DNA of 7,413 nt from Alcaligenaceae bacterium (GTDB lineage Bacteria; Pseudomonadota; Gammaproteobacteria; Burkholderiales; Burkholderiaceae). Positions 1 through 6,425 of this stretch are shown here, piece by piece; positions within the stretch are counted from its first letter, which is position 1, and each line of letters opens with the position of its first letter. The notes under the pieces were generated by a model. It had not been told where the DNA came from and did no database searches. It saw nothing but the letters and a program-made list of their open reading frames with translations. The stretch lies in NCBI GenBank assembly GCA_947372575.1, contig CANBUF010000082.1, forward strand, positions 1-7,413, written 5' to 3'. The translations under genes were made by a program, and so were the position numbers.

Positions 1-813
1 GACCGGGATCAGAATTTAAACGCACTCGTGTTATTTCATGGCCTTGAAGGCAGCAGTCGCAGTCGCTATGCGCAGTCAATTGCGCAGTATTTCAGAGCAC
101 GTGGCTGGGTCGTCGTGATACCGAACTTCAGAGGATGCTCTGGCGTTCCAAATCGTCTGGCGCGCGCCTATCATTCCGGTGACACAGAAGAAATTTCCTT
201 CATACTCGAAGCTGTTCGCGCACGTCTGCCTTCGGCACGCTGGCATGCAGCAGGTATATCCCTAGGGGGCAATGCCTTGCTCAAGTTCCTCGGGCAGTAT
301 CCCGAGCGCAGCCACTGGATCCACGCCGCAGCAGGCGTTTCCGTCCCTCTCGATCTGGTCACAGCCGGTAATCATTTATCTGACGACCCCTTTAACCGTC
401 AGGTGTATTCCAGATATTTTCTACGCACCCTCAAAACCAAAGTACTGGAAAAAGCCCAACGCTTTCCTGGCGTCATTGATGTGATGCGTGTCTCACAAGC
501 GAGAGACCTGCGGGATTTTGATGATGCCTACACGGCACCCATGCATGGTTTTCGTAACGCCCTGGATTACTGGACACAATCTGCGAGCAAGCCCTGGCTG
601 CGAAGCATTGGGCGCCCCACGCTGGTTCTGAATGCCCGCAACGATCCGTTTTTGCCACAAGCAGTCCTGCCTGGACCCGCACAAGTTTCAGCACAGGTTC
701 TCCTGCACCAGCCTAATGCAGGCGGCCATGCAGGCTTTGTGACGGGCCCACTACCAGGCAATCTGAAATGGCTCCCCGCGCGACTGGCCACCTTTTTTTC
801 AGGTCAGCGCTAA
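1..813 (+). CDS. YheT-family alpha/beta hydrolase, 5' end cut by window edge
   Basis: The reading frame is open from base 1, so the GTG at 28 is not the real start. 270 residues are visible, and relatives of about 320-340 residues suggest roughly 60 N-terminal residues are missing. Seen in the fragment: HGLEG (13-17), the usual oxyanion-loop strand of this family; nucleophile elbow GISLGGN with Ser87; Asp215 in LNARNDPF; His243 in NAGGHAGF. Together these give a complete Ser-Asp-His triad. The segment RDLRDFDDAYTAPMHGF (168-184) is typical of the YheT/COG0429 branch. Family knowledge: these are predicted cytosolic hydrolases or esterases with poorly defined substrates, and E. coli YheT has no firm physiological reaction. 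The gene converges on the M48 protease gene. Stop TAA is at 811-813. Family confidence is high; substrate is unknown. Confidence 0.93.
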   Translation, partial: DRDQNLNALVLFHGLEGSSRSRYAQSIAQYFRARGWVVVIPNFRGCSGVPNRLARAYHSGDTEEISFILEAVRARLPSARWHAAGISLGGNALLKFLGQYPERSHWIHAAAGVSVPLDLVTAGNHLSDDPFNRQVYSRYFLRTLKTKVLEKAQRFPGVIDVMRVSQARDLRDFDDAYTAPMHGFRNALDYWTQSASKPWLRSIGRPTLVLNARNDPFLPQAVLPGPAQVSAQVLLHQPNAGGHAGFVTGPLPGNLKWLPARLATFFSGQR

Positions 814-821
814 TTGCTGTT

Positions 822-900
822 GAGGGCAATGCTCATTTTTTAGAGCAACGCTCGTTTTATTCAGAGCAGTGCTCATTTTTTAGAGCAGTGTGCATGCTCT
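822..900. repeat. Imperfect ~20-bp tandem repeat in a convergent intergenic gap
   Basis: About four units lie end to end: 822-842, 843-863, 864-882 and a diverged 883-900. Each begins GAGC or GAGGGC and the first three run into GCTC plus a T-rich tract. The 18-mer tgctcattttttagagca occurs exactly twice (830-847 and 870-887), 40 bp apart. Units can fold: GAGC-AAC-GCTC (843-853), GAGC-AGT-GCTC (864-874, followed by A and six T), and AGAGCA/TGCTCT (882-887 with 895-900). It fills the gap between two converging genes and touches the stop codon of the protease gene at 900-902. Acting as a transcription terminator for the hydrolase gene is a reasonable inference, but the stems are short (4-6 bp). 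Confidence 0.75.
864..881 (+). terminator. Possible weak intrinsic terminator inside the tandem repeat
   Basis: GAGC-AGT-GCTC (864-874) is followed by A and six T (876-881). It lies about 50 bp after the YheT-family stop codon on the same strand. The stem is only 4 bp, 5 if the outer A-T of the loop pairs, so its strength is doubtful. The neighbouring hairpin 843-853 followed by GTTTTAT could act in series with it. Confidence 0.35.
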
Positions 901-2396
901 CACTTGAGCTTTTCAAGTAGCCGACGGTTTTCAGCAATTTTTTTGGTCAACTGGCTCAATTCGACATCGATCTGGGATTGCATATAGAAATCCTTAGACA
1001 AGGAGCGCGCCTGCTGAAGCTGAGTCGCTGCAGCAGGTAAAGCCCCAACCAGCAGGTAGTAAGTTGCCATATTCTGACGGGCATAGACCTGATCGCCCAG
1101 CTTGTCCTGCGTGGTGGCTAGCATCTGAAAGAAACCGGGCTGCTCAGTTGGCCAGCGCTTGACCTGTTCCTTTAAAAAAGCCACCGCCTCGCGATCCTTT
1201 CCAAGCAACTGCAACGCTTGAGCCACACACAACGCAAAAGAGCGTCTGTCAGGCCAGCGTTTAAGCGCCGACTGACTCATCCCGAGTGCCGCGGACGGAT
1301 TTTTGCTCGCAAATTCGATCTCGATGCGTTGCAAGTCAAGATAGGGCGAATTTGCAATAGTCGCCTGCGCTTGTGACAACGCACTGGTCGCAGTGCGAAT
1401 ATCCTTACTGGTCAAGGCTGCAAGCGATAGACCGTACCAGGCCGCTGCACGTCGCACGGCGATTTGTGCAGAACGCTCGGCCCCAGTCTGGCGCGTTTCT
1501 TCCTGCAGCTGTTCAACAGCCAGACGCAAGGCTTTCGAGTCTGTTGCCTGCAACACGCGCGATTTGGCTCGTACGAACCAGAATTCATCAGAGGCCTGAT
1601 AGCGAGCCAGTGGCAATTGCGTGATCCGGTTCTGCATGTCCGTCATACGCTGGATACTAAGAGGATGCGTTGAGGCATAGACCCCACCACCGCGTCCTTC
1701 ATTTAACGAGGCAGCGTTCATCAGTCGGCCAAACATCACCGCCATACCATTTGGGTCATAGCCCGCCTTGCGTAGCATTTCAAAGCCCATGCGATCCGCC
1801 TCCTGCTCAGCGTCACGCGAGAACCCCAGCTGCTGTTCAATCGCTGCGGCCTGACCGAAGGCAGCCAGACCCACGGCCAGATTGGCCCCTCCGCCTGGGA
1901 TGAGTGCGGCCAGCAGTGCTGCAGCCAGTGAAGCCAGGGCAATCGTGCCGCTCTGCTGTTGCTGAGTCAGTCCGCGTGCGATGTGACGCTGTGCCACGTG
2001 CGCGATTTCGTGGGCAAGAACGCCTGCCAGCTCTGATTCATCACCGGTCGCGACAATCAGGCCCGTGTAAATCCCGACAAAGCCCCCAGGCATCGCAAAG
2101 GCGTTGATAACTGGGTCGCGCACACCAAAGGCCGTAATGTCTGGCGCTCCACCCGGCGCATTGGCAGCAAGTTTACGTGCCATTTTGTTCAGATATTGTT
2201 CGATATCTGGATCATTGATATAGTCAGGATCCCGTCGGCCTTGCTCCATGATGGCTTCGCCCAGCTTGCGCTCGAGCGCGGGCGACAGGTCAGCCGCCGA
2301 CGCCGCGCCAAGCGTGGGTGCACCTGCCGGTTGAGCCCATACGGGCGTGACGACAAAAGAGGAAATCAGCGCGAGGGCCAGGAGTTTTGCAAACAT
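900..2396 (-). CDS. bepA: BepA-like periplasmic M48 metalloprotease with TPR-type C-terminus
   Basis: 498 residues from the ATG at 2396, close to E. coli BepA (487). Residues 1-21 are a Sec signal peptide (hydrophobic LLALALISSFVV, likely cleavage after VWA). The zinc motif HEIAH is at 129-133 with catalytic Glu130. The third ligand is probably Glu197 in EQEAD (197-201). His244 in STHPL matches the regulatory 'His-switch' position of BepA. Residues from about 270 to 498 are helical and Ala/Leu/Gln-rich, with short repeats fitting TPRs. Known role of BepA: it sits in the periplasm, helps LptD mature at the BAM complex and degrades stalled outer-membrane proteins. The start was chosen because GGGGA lies 5 nt upstream and the signal peptide begins there. 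In-frame ATGs at 2441 and 2516 would add 15 or 40 residues before it without a good ribosome site. It is transcribed away from galU. The family is sure; orthology to bepA rather than loiP or another M48 is likely from length and the TPR tail. Confidence 0.9.
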   Translation of the reverse strand: MFAKLLALALISSFVVTPVWAQPAGAPTLGAASAADLSPALERKLGEAIMEQGRRDPDYINDPDIEQYLNKMARKLAANAPGGAPDITAFGVRDPVINAFAMPGGFVGIYTGLIVATGDESELAGVLAHEIAHVAQRHIARGLTQQQQSGTIALASLAAALLAALIPGGGANLAVGLAAFGQAAAIEQQLGFSRDAEQEADRMGFEMLRKAGYDPNGMAVMFGRLMNAASLNEGRGGGVYASTHPLSIQRMTDMQNRITQLPLARYQASDEFWFVRAKSRVLQATDSKALRLAVEQLQEETRQTGAERSAQIAVRRAAAWYGLSLAALTSKDIRTATSALSQAQATIANSPYLDLQRIEIEFASKNPSAALGMSQSALKRWPDRRSFALCVAQALQLLGKDREAVAFLKEQVKRWPTEQPGFFQMLATTQDKLGDQVYARQNMATYYLLVGALPAAATQLQQARSLSKDFYMQSQIDVELSQLTKKIAENRRLLEKLK

Positions 2397-2401
2397 CTTT
2401 G

Positions 2402-2406
2402 TCCCC
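2402..2406 (-). promoter_or_regulatory. Ribosome binding site that decides the protease start
   Basis: On the minus strand this reads GGGGA, 5 nt before the ATG at 2396-2394. The alternative ATGs at 2441 and 2516 lack a comparable purine-rich site, which supports the shorter 498-residue product. Confidence 0.6.
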
Positions 2407-2448
2407 GTCTGACTGGGATAAGTTGAAAATAGTAATTTCATGCGCTTA

Positions 2449-2505
2449 TGATAGCGGTAGCTGTCGTAAGATCGCTGCAATTGCAGTTTGATAGCGGCAG
2501 CAGTC
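2449..2505. repeat. Spaced 17-bp direct repeat flanking a 12-nt palindrome
   Basis: tgatagcggtagctgtc (2449-2465) and tgatagcggcagcagtc (2489-2505) match at 15 of 17 positions and start exactly 40 bp apart. The perfect palindrome ctgcaattgcag (2475-2486) lies between them. This geometry fits protein binding sites on one face of the helix. No known regulator motif is recognised. Confidence 0.6.
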
Positions 2506-2535
2506 ATTGGTTCCACCTATATGTGGATCAACCTT

Positions 2536-2540
2536 AAGGA
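2536..2540 (+). promoter_or_regulatory. galU ribosome binding site
   Basis: AAGGA, 11 nt before the ATG at 2552. It favours this start over the in-frame GTG at 2507, which would add 15 residues with no family resemblance. Confidence 0.55.
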
Positions 2541-2551
2541 CTATATTCATT

Positions 2552-3388
2552 ATGCGTCCCGTTCGCAAAGCCGTTTTCCCTGTAGCAGGCATGGGCACCA
2601 GATTCCTGCCCGCCACAAAAGCCATGCCAAAGGAAATGCTCCCTGTCGTCGATAAGCCATTGATCCAGTATGCGGTCGAAGAAGCCGTTTCTGCAGGCAT
2701 TACCGAACTGATCTTTGTCACAGGACGCAATAAGCGTGCAATCGAAGACCATTTCGACTCTGCTCCAGAAATGGAAGCCGAACTGGCCAAAAAAGGTAAA
2801 GATGCTTTGCTGGCAATTGTGCAAGGGATCCTGCCCTCCAATGTCAGTTGTATCTATATTCGTCAGTCTGCCCCCCTGGGACTGGGACACGCCGTGCTGA
2901 CGGCCGCACCCATCATCGGCGATGAGCCCTTTGCCGTGCTGCTGGCGGATGATTTGCTGGATGCGGACCGTCCGGTTATCGGCCAGCTAATCGACGCTGC
3001 ACTCACCCACCAGGGCAGTATCCTGGGCGTACAGGATGTTCCGCTGTCAGACACGGACAAGTACGGGATTGTTGCGACCGACCCGGTCGGCCCGCGTACG
3101 GAGCGCGTGCGTCACATTGTTGAAAAACCCAAATCAGACGTCGCGCCATCAACACTGGCAGTAGTCGGTCGCTATGTACTGGATGCGCGAATTTTTGCGC
3201 ATCTGCGTCAGACACAAGCAGGCGCAGGTGGCGAAATCCAGCTGACCGATGGCATTGCATCCTTACTCAAGGAAAAAGCTGTTTTTGCGCACCGCTACGA
3301 AGGCATTCGTTACGACTGCGGCAACAAGGAAGGCATGTTCCGGGCGACCGTCGCACTGGCTCGCAAATACCACGGACTTATTCCCTGA
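2552..3388 (+). CDS. galU: UTP--glucose-1-phosphate uridylyltransferase
   Basis: 278 residues, normal for bacterial GalU (about 275-300). The enzyme joins UTP and glucose-1-phosphate to make UDP-glucose plus pyrophosphate, supplying glucosyl units for lipopolysaccharide, exopolysaccharide and galactose metabolism in the cytosol. Seen: nucleotide-binding start [16 protein letters not shown] (8-23) and [10 protein letters not shown] (27-36); the metal/nucleotide motif LADD (131-134); KYGIV (170-174); the sugar-phosphate motif VEKP (190-193); [10 protein letters not shown] (226-235); and [11 protein letters not shown] (251-261). All expected motifs are present, so it should be active. It is divergent from the protease gene, and its last 11 bp overlap the 3' end of the opposing ctaG-type gene. 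No sugar-nucleotide or glycan cluster is beside it, pointing to a general housekeeping role. Confidence 0.97.
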   Translation: MRPVRKAVFPVAGMGTRFLPATKAMPKEMLPVVDKPLIQYAVEEAVSAGITELIFVTGRNKRAIEDHFDSAPEMEAELAKKGKDALLAIVQGILPSNVSCIYIRQSAPLGLGHAVLTAAPIIGDEPFAVLLADDLLDADRPVIGQLIDAALTHQGSILGVQDVPLSDTDKYGIVATDPVGPRTERVRHIVEKPKSDVAPSTLAVVGRYVLDARIFAHLRQTQAGAGGEIQLTDGIASLLKEKAVFAHRYEGIRYDCGNKEGMFRATVALARKYHGLIP

Positions 3389-4220
3389 CACCTTTGGCCT
3401 GAAGCTTGGCCTTTCCCCAGCGTCCTTTGGCGGAGAGGCGCATGAGCGTGCGCAAGGCCATCATCAGACCGATCACCTCGGTCATGGCGGCCGGGATCCA
3501 CATAGTCAGGCCGCCGATCATCTGATCGGTCTGCGCCTCCATGGCAATGGCGCGCCCACACAGGTCAAACAATGGGTACAAATCACGTTCAGTGAACGCG
3601 ATAATGGCGCCTGCCACCATCTGGGGCGCCATCGTCACGATGGGTGATATCACCCGTCCGCCTGGACTCATCGCGGCCGGCGGACAGGGCCTGCGATCGA
3701 GAATCAGATTCCAGTACATAAAACCCGTCACAACCACGGACCAGTTCATCAACCGGTACAGTCGCCAGTCGAGCATTGAATAAAACTGTACGGATGGCAC
3801 CAGCCAGATAATGACCAAAAATACAAAGAGTGCCGGCACGAGAATGGGATTCGTCATTAGGGCAATGACCGTGCGACCCAATCCACTCTGGTTGAATTGA
3901 CTGAGGCGCACGCGCCAGGCCATTGGCAGACCTGAACGCAGGACCGAGCCCGGATAAGCTGCCATCAGCACAAGCGGGCCCGCATGATGCAAAACCAGAT
4001 GCTGGATGCGGTGCATGAAAAACATACGTTCTGCGTAGTAATCGAGCATGGTGTGCAGAGAGAGATAGAGCATCACCATCCCGACCCAGAAAAAGCTCTT
4101 GCGGATGCGGTTGACATGATGCACATGACAACCTCGTACAAACAGCCATCCCGCAACCACAAAACATGTCAGCAGCGTAGGAGAAACCTCCCAGGGCACG
4201 AGCCAGCCTATCCAATCCAT
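3378..4220 (-). CDS. Caa3_CtaG-family cytochrome c oxidase assembly protein
   Basis: 280 residues from ATG 4220, with AGAAGG 8 nt upstream (4229-4234). About seven hydrophobic segments are seen: ~14-30, 43-60, 74-92, 124-141, 160-174, 190-210 and 235-258, so it is an inner-membrane protein. Histidine-rich surroundings of helix 3 ([14 protein letters not shown], 69-82) and an earlier HVHH (32-35) resemble the metal-handling positions of the Bacillus CtaG (PF09678) family. [17 protein letters not shown] (150-166) and [15 protein letters not shown] (191-205) match my memory of Burkholderiales members. Family knowledge: it is needed for active caa3-type oxidase, probably for copper delivery. It is unrelated to the Cox11-type protein also called CtaG, so no symbol is given. 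No oxidase subunit genes are nearby. Stop TAA at 3380-3378 lies inside the galU coding end. Confidence 0.9.
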   Translation of the reverse strand: MDWIGWLVPWEVSPTLLTCFVVAGWLFVRGCHVHHVNRIRKSFFWVGMVMLYLSLHTMLDYYAERMFFMHRIQHLVLHHAGPLVLMAAYPGSVLRSGLPMAWRVRLSQFNQSGLGRTVIALMTNPILVPALFVFLVIIWLVPSVQFYSMLDWRLYRLMNWSVVVTGFMYWNLILDRRPCPPAAMSPGGRVISPIVTMAPQMVAGAIIAFTERDLYPLFDLCGRAIAMEAQTDQMIGGLTMWIPAAMTEVIGLMMALRTLMRLSAKGRWGKAKLQAKGVRE

Positions 4221-4279
4221 TTGTCACGCCTTCTAACCAAATGCCCGAGAACGTCGAGACAGCTTTAAGATTGTAGTAT

Positions 4280-4323
4280 GTTGGAGGTTGCCGCCTGGTG
4301 CTGGCTACGAGTCCAACCTTTTT
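4280..4323 (+). promoter_or_regulatory. Terminator-like hairpin in the pepP leader
   Basis: Two stems compete for the same 3' arm: GTTGGA (4280-4285) with TCCAAC (4312-4317), and GGTTG (4286-4290) with CAACC (4314-4318). The second is directly followed by five T (4319-4323), ending 16 nt before the pepP ATG. It could be an attenuator or a chance structure; the loops are long (over 20 nt). The rest of the 4221-4339 divergent gap shows only a lone TACAAT on the minus strand (4275-4270), which might be a -10 box for the ctaG-type gene but has no good -35. Confidence 0.3.
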
Positions 4324-4339
4324 AGAGTTCTGAACCACT

Positions 4340-5686
4340 ATGACGCTCTGCCCACCCGATATCACACGCTTTCGTCAACGTCGCAAGCAACTCCTCACCT
4401 GGATGCTGAGCCAGGGTGGAGGCATCGCGATCATACCGACCGCACCAGAACGCGTGCGCAATCGCGACAATCACTACAGCTATCGCCATGACAGTGATTT
4501 TTACTACCTGACAGGCTTTGAAGAAGCGAACGCCTGGCTGGTGCTTGTTGCGGGCGACACACAGCAGTCGATTCTGTTTTGCGAGGATAAGAACCCTGAG
4601 GTTGAAATCTGGAATGGTCTGCGCTGGGGAACTGAGGCTGCCGCGACTCACTTCGGTTTTGACCGCGCTGAGGACGTGAAAAATCTGAACCTGTCTCTCC
4701 CCCCTCTACTCCAGGGGCATGAACGCCTGTTTACCACCATGTCACGCCCTGCCACCCCAGACTTACTCCCACAGCTGCAAGGCTGGGTCACGCAGGCCAG
4801 TCAAAGCGTACGTGGCACACGCGCGATCCCGCATCAATGGCTGGATATCTCAGACGTACTCGCAGAGATGCGACTGATTAAAGATGCTGGCGAACAATCC
4901 ACGATGCTGCGGGCAGCACAGATTTCTGCCAGGGGCCACATCCGCGCTATGCAAATGGCAAGCCCCGGTCGCCATGAGTACGAACTCGAAGCCGAACTCC
5001 TGCATGAGTTTCGCAAGCAAGGGGCACAAGCCGTGGCATACGACAGTATCGTTGCCGCGGGCGTCAACGCCTGCATCCTGCACCACCGGGCAGGCAATAC
5101 TGTGATGCAGGATGGTGATTTGGTGCTCATCGATGCGGGCTGCGAACTGGATGGCTATGCCTCTGACATTACCCGCACCTTTCCGGCGAATGGAAAATTT
5201 TCAGGGCCACAACGTGCGCTTTACGATATTGTGCTTGCCGCACAACAGGCTGCAGCCAGCTGCGTGTCACCCAGCCACCACTGGAACGCCGCGCACGAAG
5301 CAGCACTGAATGTACTCACGCAAGGACTTTTGGACGAAGGTCTGATTCAAGGCACTCTGGAGCAGGCCATCGAAACAGCCGCTTATCAGCCCTTTTACAT
5401 GCACCGTACCGGTCACTGGCTTGGCATGGATGTGCATGATGTCGGCAGCTATCGCACCCCACCTGCCTCGAACGAGAACCGTCCCTGGCGCATGTTACAG
5501 GAAGGAATGGTCCTCACAATCGAACCTGGACTCTATGTCAGACCCGCAGCACAGGTCCCCGAAAGATTCTGGAATATCGGTATTCGCATTGAGGATGATG
5601 CCATCGTCACAGGCACGGGCTGTGAACTCATTTCGCGCGGCGTACCGGTCGACCCCGATGAAATCGAAGCCCTGATGCGGCGCTAA
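4340..5686 (+). CDS. pepP: Xaa-Pro aminopeptidase P (M24B, PepP type)
   Basis: 448 residues against 441 in E. coli PepP. It removes the N-terminal residue from peptides with proline at position 2, in the cytosol, using two divalent metals (Mn). The N-terminal domain (to about 175) carries RNRDNHYSYRHDSDFYYLTGF (40-60), the hallmark of this subgroup. In the C-terminal 'pita-bread' domain all ligands are visible: Asp265 (LIDAG), Asp276 (ASDITRTF), His359 (TGHWLGMDVHD), Glu395 (TIEPGLYV), Glu418 (IRIEDD). Catalytic-site histidines His248 (LHHRAGN) and His366 are also kept. The offsets match E. coli Asp260, Asp271, His354, Glu383 and Glu406. The start fits the family length, but the ribosome site is weak (AGAG about 12 nt upstream). 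It faces the small membrane-protein gene and lies upstream of ubiH. Confidence 0.97.
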   Translation: MTLCPPDITRFRQRRKQLLTWMLSQGGGIAIIPTAPERVRNRDNHYSYRHDSDFYYLTGFEEANAWLVLVAGDTQQSILFCEDKNPEVEIWNGLRWGTEAAATHFGFDRAEDVKNLNLSLPPLLQGHERLFTTMSRPATPDLLPQLQGWVTQASQSVRGTRAIPHQWLDISDVLAEMRLIKDAGEQSTMLRAAQISARGHIRAMQMASPGRHEYELEAELLHEFRKQGAQAVAYDSIVAAGVNACILHHRAGNTVMQDGDLVLIDAGCELDGYASDITRTFPANGKFSGPQRALYDIVLAAQQAAASCVSPSHHWNAAHEAALNVLTQGLLDEGLIQGTLEQAIETAAYQPFYMHRTGHWLGMDVHDVGSYRTPPASNENRPWRMLQEGMVLTIEPGLYVRPAAQVPERFWNIGIRIEDDAIVTGTGCELISRGVPVDPDEIEALMRR

Positions 5687-5698
5687 GCCCTGTCAGAC

Positions 5699-5734
5699 GG
5701 GTACGACCTTGGCCTGCGTGTCAGGGTCGCGCCC
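5699..5734. terminator. Possible shared hairpin between converging pepP and the small membrane-protein gene
   Basis: GGG-ta-CGACC (5699-5708) can pair with GGTCG-cg-CCC (5725-5734): eight GC-rich pairs around a 2x2 internal loop, with a 16-nt hairpin loop. It sits 12 nt after the pepP stop. No strong T-tract follows on the plus strand (TTAATGG). On the minus strand a T7 run (5756-5750 region) precedes rather than follows the hairpin. Termination is therefore tentative for both genes. Confidence 0.35.
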
Positions 5735-5756
5735 TTAATGGCTTGACCAAAAAAAT

Positions 5757-6239
5757 TTAATCCGAAGTGAGATTGAACCCGTCCAGCCAGCCCAGTGCTG
5801 TCCAGACATAAATCACGATGACCGCGATGCCGAACATCAGCACGACGGTCCCGATCAGCAAGGTAAAACCCGCCACGAGCACGGGTCCCCAGCCGCTTGG
5901 CGTCTGGCGAACCAGACCAGGGTTGTAACGTGCATCAAACCGTGCATCGCTCATCAGGCACAGCACGATGGCCTCGACAAAGCCCGCAACGATGGGAATG
6001 AATAGCAAGAAAAATGCTGGATTCTCCCACCAGACCTCCGCCGCAGCCGAAGCCGCCATGAGGCCAAGTCCAATCGCAGTCACCAGCCACGCACGTGGCC
6101 TTTGCAGATACCACCATTGCGCGCCTATACAGGCCAGCAACGCCGCCAACAAGCCGACTTTGACTTTACTGATGAATCTTTGGTTGTGGGGTGCGCTGAC
6201 TGCGTTGGCAGACAAGTCTGATTTGAACGTTGACGTCAT
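5757..6239 (-). CDS. Small multi-pass membrane protein, TM2/NINE-like
   Basis: 160 residues from the ATG at 6239. About four hydrophobic stretches are seen: 26-46, 51-66, 75-97 and 119-148. The first pair, a short loop with WWYLQRPRAW (42-51), resembles the TM2 domain hairpin. IPIVAGFVEAIVLCLMSDARFDARYNPG (81-108) resembles the region after TM2 in Burkholderiales 'NINE/TM2' proteins, which often end in a DARYNPG-like motif. Function in bacteria is unknown; I infer an inner-membrane location only. An in-frame ATG at 6281 would add 14 residues (MRILSFQIQLPEFN). Neither start has a strong ribosome site; AGAG lies 6 nt before 6239, and that shorter form is preferred. It is transcribed against pepP and away from ubiH. 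That it is a real gene is supported by the coherent membrane pattern and clean spacing. Confidence 0.7.
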   Translation of the reverse strand: MTSTFKSDLSANAVSAPHNQRFISKVKVGLLAALLACIGAQWWYLQRPRAWLVTAIGLGLMAASAAAEVWWENPAFFLLFIPIVAGFVEAIVLCLMSDARFDARYNPGLVRQTPSGWGPVLVAGFTLLIGTVVLMFGIAVIVIYVWTALGWLDGFNLTSD

Positions 6240-6295
6240 ATTGAACTCTGGCAATTGAATTTGAAACGAGAGGATGCGCATTTCGGACTCAATTG

Positions 6296-6330
6296 TAGTG
6301 TTGAACGGTCAATTTGGTGTTCAACAACTA
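6296..6330. repeat. Inverted repeat upstream of the small membrane-protein gene
   Basis: tagtgttgaac (6296-6306) and gttcaacaacta (6319-6330) are complementary over 11 bp with one extra A in the right arm, separated by 12 nt. It lies 57 bp before the preferred start of the minus-strand gene, so it may be an operator or an RNA hairpin near its promoter. Confidence 0.55.
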
Positions 6331-6359
6331 CTCTAATGTTGCACGCTCCACAATTGTTG

Positions 6360-6378
6360 AATGCAAAATATTTGCATT
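6360..6378. promoter_or_regulatory. Near-perfect 19-nt palindrome upstream of ubiH, candidate operator
   Basis: AATGCAAAATATTTGCATT has two perfect 8-nt arms around ATA. It lies 47 bp before the ubiH ATG in the 186-bp gap shared with the divergent membrane-protein gene. The AT-rich two-fold symmetry is typical of a dimeric repressor or activator site. No known regulator consensus is claimed. A TAAAAT at 6414-6419 could be a -10 for ubiH but would leave almost no leader, and no good -35 was found. Confidence 0.5.
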
Positions 6379-6425
6379 GCAGGCAGGATCACATTCAAAT
6401 TACCTGCTCAGGCTAAAATCCAGGT

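Larger units (their letters stand above)
2397..2551. promoter_or_regulatory. Divergent promoter region between protease gene and galU
   Basis: 155 bp separate the two outward-facing starts, so both promoters should lie here. No clean sigma70 hexamer pair stands out for either direction. The region holds a spaced direct repeat (2449-2465, 2489-2505), the palindrome ctgcaattgcag (2475-2486), and an imperfect inverted repeat ggttccac / gtgga-tc-aacc (2509-2516 with 2523-2533) just ahead of the galU ribosome site. Joint control of the two genes is possible but not shown. Confidence 0.5.

Noticed and set aside
822..900. CRISPR-like array
   Set aside because: Units are contiguous and only ~20 bp, with no unique spacers and no cas genes.
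900..2396. HtpX-type membrane protease
   Set aside because: HtpX has several transmembrane helices and about 290 residues. This protein has a cleavable signal peptide, a helical TPR-like tail and the BepA length.
2397..2516. Extended N-terminus of the protease (ATG at 2441 or 2516)
   Set aside because: It would place 15-40 non-signal residues before a textbook signal peptide and lacks a good ribosome site. GGGGA is well placed for the ATG at 2396.
2507..2551. 15-residue N-terminal extension of GalU from GTG 2507
   Set aside because: The family begins near the [11 protein letters not shown] motif; AAGGA supports the ATG at 2552, and the extension lies in the promoter region.
4221..4339. Structured RNA gene or tRNA
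   Set aside because: The stretch has hairpins, but no cloverleaf, no T-loop sequence and no recognisable riboswitch core.
3589..4365. 258-codon minus-strand open frame overlapping the ctaG-type gene
   Set aside because: It is an out-of-frame shadow of the membrane-protein gene; its translation is rich in Cys, His, Arg and Gly without a domain pattern.
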